From contig DVHS01000156.1 in NCBI GenBank assembly GCA_018711985.1, positions 1-11,284 of the forward strand: DNA of 11,284 nt, written 5' to 3'. The position numbers and the translations under genes are program-made. This DNA comes from Egerieenecus merdigallinarum (GTDB taxonomy: Bacteria > Bacillota > Clostridia > Christensenellales > Aristaeellaceae). The notes under the pieces were generated by a model. It saw only the letters and a list, made by a program, of their open reading frames with translations, was not told the origin of the DNA and did not search any database. Shown here piece by piece: positions 7,038 through 11,284 of this stretch (positions within the stretch are counted from its first letter, which is position 1; the number at the start of each line of letters is the position of its first letter).

Positions 7038-7901
7038 ATGTCCATCAAGTCCTACCGCTTTGACGGCGGAAAAAATCTGCGCCTGCAGGAGCTGCCCACC
7101 GGCGCCGGAGAACAGAAACAGCAAAAGGCGGAGCTCAAGGCCAAGACCGCCGAAAACCTGCGCAAGGCCGCGCTGCTGGCGGAAAAGCTCTACGCCGCGG
7201 GCACCGAGGGGCTGGTGATCGCCATTCAGGCCCGGGACGCCGCGGGCAAGGATAGCCTGGTCAAGCACGTGTTTTCCGCCCTGAACCCCCAGGCCATGGA
7301 GGTGCACGCCTTCAAGACCCCCACCAGCCAGGAGCTGAGCCACGACTATCTGTGGCGCATTGTCCAGGCGCTGCCGCCCCGGGGGAAGGTGGGCATCCTG
7401 AACCGTTCCCATTATGAGGATGTGCTGGTGGTGAAGGTGCATCACCTGGAAAAGACCTACCGCATGGCGCCCCGGTGCCTGGGGGATGACTTTTTTGAAA
7501 AGCGTTACCGGCAGCTGCGGCACTTTGAGGAATACCTCTACGAAAACAGCTACCAGGTGGTGAAGCTGTTCCTGAACGTCTCCCGGGAGGAGCAGAAAAA
7601 GCGCTTCCTGGACCGCATCGAGCGGGAGGACAAGCACTGGAAGCTCTCCACCGCCGACATGAAGGAGCGCGCCCTGTGGGCGGAGTACGACGCCGCCTAT
7701 GAGGACTGCATCAACGCCACGGCCACCGAGCACGCGCCCTGGTATGTGCTCCCGGCGGATGACAAGTGGTACACCCGCTATCTGGTCAGCGAGATTCTCC
7801 TGGACACGCTGACGGAGATGAAGCCCGAGTTCCCGCCCCTGAGCGCCACGGAGATGGCGCTGGTGCCCAGCGTGAAGGCGGAGCTGGAAAGTGGAAAATA
7901 A
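7038..7901 (+). CDS. ppk2: Polyphosphate kinase 2 family phosphotransferase
   Basis: This 287-residue cytoplasmic enzyme of the PPK2 family transfers phosphate between inorganic polyphosphate and nucleoside phosphates (typically making ADP/ATP or GTP from polyphosphate). It has the single-domain, class I-like length. Motifs in order are: the Walker A-like loop ARDAAGKD (65-72), the Walker B region GILNRSHYEDVLVVKVH (119-135), and the basic lid segment RIEREDKHWKLSTADMKER (193-211). The motif WYVLPADDKWYTRYLVSE (235-252) follows near the end, as in other members. The first position of the Walker A loop is Ala where many relatives have Gly. The start is supported by AAAGGAGA (7023-7030), 7 bases before the ATG; in-frame sequence further upstream is intergenic. 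It is transcribed alone, divergently from the permease operon, and ends at a strong hairpin. The preferred nucleotide cannot be told from the sequence. Confidence 0.95.
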   Translation: MSIKSYRFDGGKNLRLQELPTGAGEQKQQKAELKAKTAENLRKAALLAEKLYAAGTEGLVIAIQARDAAGKDSLVKHVFSALNPQAMEVHAFKTPTSQELSHDYLWRIVQALPPRGKVGILNRSHYEDVLVVKVHHLEKTYRMAPRCLGDDFFEKRYRQLRHFEEYLYENSYQVVKLFLNVSREEQKKRFLDRIEREDKHWKLSTADMKERALWAEYDAAYEDCINATATEHAPWYVLPADDKWYTRYLVSEILLDTLTEMKPEFPPLSATEMALVPSVKAELESGK

Positions 7902-7905
7902 TTGC

Positions 7906-7937
7906 AAAAGCCCTGGCTGCGCGCAGTCAGGGCTTTT
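7906..7937. terminator. Intrinsic terminator hairpin after PPK2
   Basis: AAAAGCCCTGGCTGCG pairs with CGCAGTCAGGGCTTTT over almost its whole length with one G-T pair. It starts five bases after the PPK2 stop codon. The 3' arm ends in TTTT and a further TCTTTTT follows at 7943-7949. The A-rich left arm means it could also terminate transcription coming from the LysR side. Confidence 0.85.
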
Positions 7938-7982
7938 ACAATGTCTTTTTGGGGGGAAAGCGGTTTCTCTTTGGCGCGGGGT

Positions 7983-8038
7983 TTCGCCTCTGCGGAGGCG
8001 ACCAAAGGGCTTTCCGATCGCCCTTTGGAAATCTTCGG
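7983..8038 (+). repeat. 56-bp two-hairpin dispersed element, copy R2
   Basis: Hairpin 1 is TCGCCTC-TGCG-GAGGCGA (7 perfect pairs). Hairpin 2 is CCAAAGGGC, loop TTTCCGATC, GCCCTTTGG (9 perfect pairs). The core ends CTTCGG. About 27 further bases up to 8065 (CCCTTTGCTGCGGGGTGGATGCATC-like) are shared with R3 128 bp downstream, so R2 and R3 form a short tandem pair between two converging genes. Confidence 0.9.
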
Positions 8039-8067
8039 ATCCCTTTGCTGCGGGGTGGATGCATCTG

Positions 8068-8096
8068 GCAGGGGAAGGGGGAACCCTTGCTTTTTT
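8068..8096 (+). terminator. Terminator-like hairpin with T6 in the R2-R3 linker
   Basis: GCAGGGG (8068-8074) pairs with CCCTTGC (8084-8090) over 7 bp with one G-T pair, around a 9-base purine loop, and is followed directly by TTTTTT (8091-8096). A related hairpin with T7 occurs at the matching place in the 3' array (11221-11192, minus strand). It therefore seems to belong to the repeat unit rather than to PPK2 alone. Confidence 0.6.
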
Positions 8097-8110
8097 GTTT
8101 CCCCGAGGGT

Positions 8111-8166
8111 TTCGCCTCTGCGGAGGCGACCAAAGGGCTTTCCGATCGCCCTTTGGAAACCTTCGG
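8111..8166 (+). repeat. 56-bp two-hairpin dispersed element, copy R3
   Basis: This copy differs from R2 by a single base in the 56-base core, and the shared sequence continues to about 8194. Downstream, after an extra AT-richer segment, an 8-bp hairpin AGCAAGGG/CCCTTGCT (8216-8240) resembles the linker hairpin of R2. It stands right behind the LysR stop codon. On the minus strand it lacks a T tract. Confidence 0.9.
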
Positions 8167-8215
8167 GGTCCCTTTGCTGCGAGGTGGATGCATCCTTAAT
8201 CGATTTTTGGGGGAT

Positions 8216-8240
8216 AGCAAGGGAAGGGGGAACCCTTGCT
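8216..8240. terminator. Hairpin immediately 3' of the LysR gene
   Basis: AGCAAGGG and CCCTTGCT form an 8-bp perfect stem around the 9-base loop AAGGGGGAA. On the minus strand it begins four bases after the LysR stop codon, a typical terminator position. The sequence after it (ATCCCCCAAAAATCG) has no T run, so termination efficiency is doubtful. Confidence 0.5.
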
Positions 8241-8244
8241 CCAG

Positions 8245-9132
8245 CTACCTCAGCGATGCGTAGATCTTCCTGATCTCCTCCAAAACCTCGGGATGGTGAA
8301 AATCATCCTGGGAAATGATGTTGATCTCCCGGATCATCCGCATGCCCTCAATGGGCACAGCCACCAGCCGCCCCGCGGCTGTCTCCTCCCTGCAGGCCGT
8401 GTGCGCCATAATGCTCACCCCCATGCCCTCCGCCACCAGCTCCTTGATGGTGTTGATGTTGTCCATCTCCAGCCGAACGTCAAAATTGCGGATGCTCTCC
8501 ATGTGCCCGGTGAGGGCGCTCTCAAACAGCCGCCGGGTCCCTGCCTCCTCCCGGCGGAGAATCAGGCTCTCCTTTTTCAGCTCCTGCAGGGTGATGGCGC
8601 TTCGGCGCGCCAGGGGATGCTTGGGGGACATCACCACGCACAGGTAGTCCATGTCCAGCAGCTCCGTATGGCAGTGCTTCAGCGCCACCGAACCCTCCAC
8701 AATGGCAAAATCCAGCTCATAGCTGCCCAGCCGGTCGCAGATCTCCTCCAGGGTGCCCGTTACCAAGCTGATGTTCGTGTGCGGATGCGCTCCGCAGTAG
8801 CTGGTGAATACCCGCCCCACCAGGGACTCCCCGCAGGTGGGCGTGATCCCTACGGTAAAATGCCGCAGCTGCTGCTTGATGTCCATCAGCGCCCGCCGGG
8901 CGTTCTCGCTGATGTTCTCCAGCCGCCGGGCATACTTCACCAGCACTTCTCCCTCCGGGGTGAGCGTAAGTTTTTGAGGGGTGCGATAGAAAATTTTTAT
9001 GGCGTATTCTGCCTCCAGCTGTCGGATGTGATAGCTCACCGCCGGCTGGGACAGGGCGAGCACCTCCGCGGCACGGGTGAAACTGCCTTCTTTTTCAACG
9101 CTTAGCAGCGTTTTCAGCTTGGGATCAATCAT
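8245..9132 (-). CDS. LysR-type transcriptional regulator
   Basis: This 295-residue DNA-binding regulator of the LysR family has the usual length. The N-terminal winged helix-turn-helix is clear: FTRAAEVLALSQPAVSYHIR (18-37) is the recognition region, and TPQKLTLTPEGEVLVKYARR (51-70) leads into the linker helix. The remainder (about 88-290) is the two-lobed effector-binding domain, with the family's usual FAIVEG-, CVVMSPKHPLA- and ELVAEGMGVSIMAH-type segments. The start was chosen at MIDPK because AAAGGAGA (9146-9139) lies 6 bases before this ATG; the longer frame to 9171 has no comparable site and would overlap the -10 box. It is divergent from the antiporter gene across 149 bp. LysR proteins usually regulate the divergent neighbour and themselves, so antiporter control is likely by inference. 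The inducer is unknown. Confidence 0.95.
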   Translation of the reverse strand: MIDPKLKTLLSVEKEGSFTRAAEVLALSQPAVSYHIRQLEAEYAIKIFYRTPQKLTLTPEGEVLVKYARRLENISENARRALMDIKQQLRHFTVGITPTCGESLVGRVFTSYCGAHPHTNISLVTGTLEEICDRLGSYELDFAIVEGSVALKHCHTELLDMDYLCVVMSPKHPLARRSAITLQELKKESLILRREEAGTRRLFESALTGHMESIRNFDVRLEMDNINTIKELVAEGMGVSIMAHTACREETAAGRLVAVPIEGMRMIREINIISQDDFHHPEVLEEIRKIYASLR

Positions 9133-9169
9133 GGATACTCTCCTTTCCCTGACCGTGGCATGAACGGGC

Positions 9170-9175
9170 ATTATA
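9170..9175 (-). promoter_or_regulatory. -10 box of the LysR gene
   Basis: A perfect TATAAT stands on the minus strand 37 bases before the LysR start codon. No good -35 hexamer is seen at 16-18 bases, as is common for autoregulated LysR genes. The expected -35 position overlaps the inverted repeat at 9195-9207. Confidence 0.5.
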
Positions 9176-9194
9176 AAAAAAGTTAATGGCCCGA

Positions 9195-9207
9195 TTGATT
9201 TCCATCA
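9195..9207. promoter_or_regulatory. Candidate LysR-type binding site (T-N11-A)
   Basis: TTGATTTCCATCA contains the inverted repeat TGAT-TTCC-ATCA within a T-N11-A frame, the general signature of LysR-family sites. It lies between the two divergent start codons, next to the -35 regions of both promoters. The motif is short and AT-rich, so chance occurrence is possible. Confidence 0.4.
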
Positions 9208-9208
9208 C

Positions 9209-9237
9209 TTGCATTTATGACCACCGGCTGTTAGAAT
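9209..9237 (+). promoter_or_regulatory. Probable promoter of the antiporter gene
   Basis: TAGAAT (9232-9237) is preceded by TG and one base (extended -10). The -35 candidate TTGCAT (9209-9214) at 17-base spacing is poor, consistent with a promoter needing an activator. The start codon lies 44 bases after the -10 box. Confidence 0.5.
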
Positions 9238-9281
9238 CACTGCACCTTCAGCGAAGGAACAGCAAACAGGGGGCGATCAGC

Positions 9282-10736
9282 ATGCAGAACGTATTTCTTT
9301 CCATGAGCCCGACAGCCCAGGTGCTGGCGGCGGTGTCCATTTTGTGGTTGGCCGGGTTTATCGCGTCCCGGGCCACAAAGGCGCTTCACTTGCCCAATGT
9401 GACCGGGTATATCCTGGCGGGCGTGGTGGTGGGCCCCTTTGCCCTGAACCTGATCCCGCAAAACCTGGTGGACGGCATGGGCTTCCTGACGGATGTGGCG
9501 CTGTCCTTCATCGCCTTTGGGGTGGGGCGTTACCTGCGGCTGGACCGGCTGCGGCAGCAGGGACCGCGGGTGATTGTCCTCACGCTGATGGAGGCGCTGG
9601 TGACGGCGGCGGTGGTGACGGTGTTCATGATTACGGTGTTTCACCTGTCGGTGCCCTTCTCGCTGCTGCTGGGGGCCATCGGTTCGGCCACGGCGCCCGC
9701 GTCCAGCCTGATGACCATCCGGCAATATCACGCCAAGGGCAACTTTGTCAACACGCTGATTCAGGTGGTGGCCATGGATGACGCCGTGGCGCTGCTGGCC
9801 TTCAGCGCCTGCGCGGCGGTGGCCGCGGGCATGGAGAGCACCGCGTCGTTCTCCTGGGAAAGCACGCTGCTGCCCCTGGCCATCAATCTGGGGGCGCTCC
9901 TGGGGGCGTACCTGCTGGGGCGGCTGCTGTGCGTGCTGCTCCAGGGGCGGTCCTCGGACCATCGGCTGGTGCTCACCTGCGCGTTCATTTTCTGCATCGC
10001 GGCTTTCTGCGCGGCCATGGATGTTTCGCCGCTGCTGGGCTGCATGATGCTGGGCGCCACCTATGCCAACGTAAGCAAGGACAAAATCCTCTTCAAGCAG
10101 CTTAACCGGGTTACCCCGCCCATCAATGTGTTGTTCTTCGTGCTGTCCGGCATGCGGCTGGATCTGGCCGCGTTGAGCACGGTGGGCATCATTGGGGTGA
10201 GCTACTTCGCGGTGCGCATTGTGGGCAAGTTCCTGGGCAGCTGGCTGGGTGCGCGGATGACGGGCTGCACCCCGGAGGTACGGCGTTACCTGGGTCTGGC
10301 GCTGATTCCCCAGGCGGGGGTGAGCATTGGCCTGGCGGTGCTGGCACAGCGGATTCTGCCGGAGCAGTCCGGCGCGCTGCTGAGCACCATCATCCTTTCC
10401 TCCTCGGTGCTGTATGAGATGATCGGCCCGGTGTGCGCCCGCAAGGCGCTGATGCTGGCCGGGGTGATCCGTCAGGGCACCGAGGCGGTCAAGGAAGCCC
10501 CTGGCGCTGCGGAAAAGGTTCCTCAGCCCCTTACGCAAAAGGCGGCCAAGGCCCCGGAGAAGCCGGCAAAGGCCGCCAAGGGGAAGAAGCAATCCGCCTC
10601 CAAGGGCAAGTCCGCTGCCGTGGCTTCCAAGAAGAAGGTCGCGCTTCCGGAGGTTCCCTCCCCGGAACCCACCGGGAAAATCAAGTGGGGCGATGCGGGG
10701 CAACGGCTATGGGCGGTCCGCCGCGGGCACTTTTGA
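9282..10736 (+). CDS. CPA2-type cation/proton antiporter with Ala/Lys/Pro-rich tail
   Basis: This 484-residue membrane protein's residues 10-395 match the Na+(K+)/H+ exchanger domain of the CPA2 superfamily, with about 12 helices. Such proteins exchange Na+ or K+ for protons across the cytoplasmic membrane, for pH and ion homeostasis. Seen motifs are GYILAGVVVGPFAL (42-55), the TAP segment SATAPAS (135-141), and the paired acidic residues AMDD (D166-D167), the ion-binding site of electrogenic members. LIPQAGVSIGLAV (341-353) follows in the later helices. There is no TrkA-N or TrkA-C regulatory domain. Instead residues 400-484 form a low-complexity tail rich in Ala, Lys, Pro and Ser, ending in GQRLWAVRRGHF. 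The start was chosen at MQNVF because AGGGGG (9268-9273) lies 8 bases before the ATG; the longer frame to 9186 would include the promoter. It is probably controlled by the divergent LysR protein. Confidence 0.93.
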   Translation: MQNVFLSMSPTAQVLAAVSILWLAGFIASRATKALHLPNVTGYILAGVVVGPFALNLIPQNLVDGMGFLTDVALSFIAFGVGRYLRLDRLRQQGPRVIVLTLMEALVTAAVVTVFMITVFHLSVPFSLLLGAIGSATAPASSLMTIRQYHAKGNFVNTLIQVVAMDDAVALLAFSACAAVAAGMESTASFSWESTLLPLAINLGALLGAYLLGRLLCVLLQGRSSDHRLVLTCAFIFCIAAFCAAMDVSPLLGCMMLGATYANVSKDKILFKQLNRVTPPINVLFFVLSGMRLDLAALSTVGIIGVSYFAVRIVGKFLGSWLGARMTGCTPEVRRYLGLALIPQAGVSIGLAVLAQRILPEQSGALLSTIILSSSVLYEMIGPVCARKALMLAGVIRQGTEAVKEAPGAAEKVPQPLTQKAAKAPEKPAKAAKGKKQSASKGKSAAVASKKKVALPEVPSPEPTGKIKWGDAGQRLWAVRRGHF

Positions 10737-10794
10737 TTGTTCCCGGGAAAAGGGGGTGCTTTGGGGAGAAGGATACTCCAAAGGGGATTGACTG
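10737..10794. other. Short spacer after the antiporter gene
   Basis: This spacer holds no gene. An imperfect inverted repeat (CTTTGGGGAG / CTCCAAAG, 10759-10783) lies here without a T tract. The tandem array starts directly after it. Confidence 0.4.
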
Positions 10795-10809
10795 TCAAGA
10801 GCTGGGCTC

Positions 10810-10865
10810 CCGAAGGGGTCCAGGGGGCGATCGGAAAGCCCCCTGGTCGCCTCCGCAGAGGCGAA
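10810..10865 (-). repeat. 56-bp two-hairpin dispersed element, copy R4
   Basis: Read on the minus strand, hairpin 1 is identical to R2/R3. Hairpin 2 is CCAGGGGGC, loop TTTCCGATC, GCCCCCTGG: two A-T pairs of R1-R3 are replaced by two G-C pairs, with both arms changed. It is the first of three full copies in the array. Confidence 0.9.
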
Positions 10866-10966
10866 GCCTTCCACGAAACAGAAAAAGCAAGAAAGCATCT
10901 TTCCCTTCCCTCCCACAAGAAATCCAATTTTTGTAGGCCTTCCCATTCACCTCAAGAGCTGGGCTC

Positions 10967-11022
10967 CCGAAGGGGTCCAGGGGGCGACCGGAAAGCCCCC
11001 TGGTCGCCTCCGCAGAGGCGAA
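10967..11022 (-). repeat. 56-bp two-hairpin dispersed element, copy R5
   Basis: This copy matches R4 except for one base in the loop of hairpin 2 (TTTCCGGTC). Both stems are fully paired. Confidence 0.9.
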
Positions 11023-11121
11023 ATCCTCCACAAAACAGAAAAAGCAAGAAAGCATCTTTCCCTTGCCTCCCACAAAAAATCCAATTTTTTAAGCCTTCCC
11101 ATTCGCCTCAAGAGATGGTCC

Positions 11122-11177
11122 CCGAAGGGGTCCAGGGGGCGACCGGAAAGCCCCCTGGTCGCCTCCGCAGAGGCGAA
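11122..11177 (-). repeat. 56-bp two-hairpin dispersed element, copy R6
   Basis: The core is identical to R5. A seventh copy starts at 11278 and is cut by the window end after CCGAAGG. Confidence 0.9.
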
Positions 11178-11191
11178 ACCCTTTACAAAAC

Positions 11192-11221
11192 AAAAAAAGC
11201 AAGGAAGCATCTTTCCCTTGC
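11192..11221 (-). terminator. Terminator-like hairpin with T7 in the third array unit
   Basis: On the minus strand GCAAGG (11221-11216) pairs with CCTTGC (11204-11199) around an 11-base loop and is followed by seven T residues (11198-11192). The matching hairpins in the first two units are weakened by mismatches (GCAAGA arm). It could end a minus-strand gene entering from the right. Confidence 0.55.
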
Positions 11222-11284
11222 CTCCCACAAGAAATCCAATTTTTGTAGGCCTTCCCATTCGCCTCAAGAGGTGGTCCCCGAAGG

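Larger units (their letters stand above)
10795..11284 (-). repeat. Tandem array of about 156-bp units
   Basis: Units begin at the same motif (TCAAGAG) at 10795, 10952, 11108 and 11264, giving periods of 157, 156 and 156 bases; the fourth copy runs off the window end. Each full unit contains the 56-bp two-hairpin core on the minus strand, then a segment with GCAAG...CATCTTTCCCTTGC, an AAAT-CCA-ATTTTT palindrome and CCTTCCCATTC. Small insertions and deletions between copies shift every reading frame, so I judge the array non-coding. The array is downstream of the antiporter; its right end is not visible. Confidence 0.9.

Noticed and set aside
6834..7907. 357-codon minus-strand open frame opposite PPK2
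   Set aside because: PPK2 motifs on the plus strand are unambiguous, and the antisense frame runs through the divergent promoter region.
10795..11267. Repeat protein encoded on the minus strand of the array
   Set aside because: The frame changes between units because of 1-base indels and a 157-base first period, while the DNA pattern is kept.
10795..11284. CRISPR array
   Set aside because: The repeated unit is about 156 bp, nearly the whole unit is conserved, there are no unique spacers of 25-45 bp, and no cas gene is present.

Overview
The window looks like the chromosome of a GC-rich member of the Bacillota (Clostridia), probably a gut anaerobe. The reasons are strong AGGAGG-type ribosome binding sites directly before almost every gene, short intergenic gaps inside gene strings, and a family set (GH2 beta-mannosidase, MATE exporter, class I-type PPK2, LysR plus CPA2 antiporter, stand-alone metallo-beta-lactamase-fold protein) common in that group. 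The lineage is an inference from gene style; there is no rRNA or marker gene here. No phage gene, transposase, CRISPR array, tRNA or rRNA was seen.

Layout. Bases 1-356 hold no convincing gene but a dense island of about eight consecutive perfect or near-perfect palindromes (14-232). On the minus strand follows an MBL-fold hydrolase (357-1868). Next is a 303-bp gap with a dispersed palindromic element bracketed by two copies of a 30-bp hairpin. Then comes a probable three-gene minus-strand operon read from right to left: TauE/SafE-family permease (6815-6105), cytoplasmic GH2 beta-mannosidase (6058-3581) and MATE exporter (3533-2172), with gaps of 46 and 47 bp. A divergent promoter region (6816-7037) separates it from a plus-strand polyphosphate kinase 2 (7038-7901) that ends in a strong hairpin. 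Two more copies of the dispersed element follow (7978-8194). They lie between the 3' ends of PPK2 and a minus-strand LysR regulator (9132-8245). The regulator is divergent from a plus-strand CPA2-type cation/proton antiporter (9282-10736) with an unusual Ala/Lys/Pro-rich tail. The window ends in a tandem array of about 156-bp units (10795-11284 and beyond), each containing the same dispersed element in the opposite orientation.

How the parts relate. The permease, mannosidase and MATE genes are probably co-transcribed and would link intracellular mannoside hydrolysis with two transporters; their substrates cannot be read from the sequence. The LysR protein is the obvious candidate regulator of the antiporter. 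PPK2 is a single-gene unit for polyphosphate/nucleotide phosphotransfer. The most notable non-gene feature is a 56-bp two-hairpin element present six times at constant length. It is always intergenic and shows paired base changes that preserve its stems. It and the left-end palindrome island are the strongest candidates for something undescribed.
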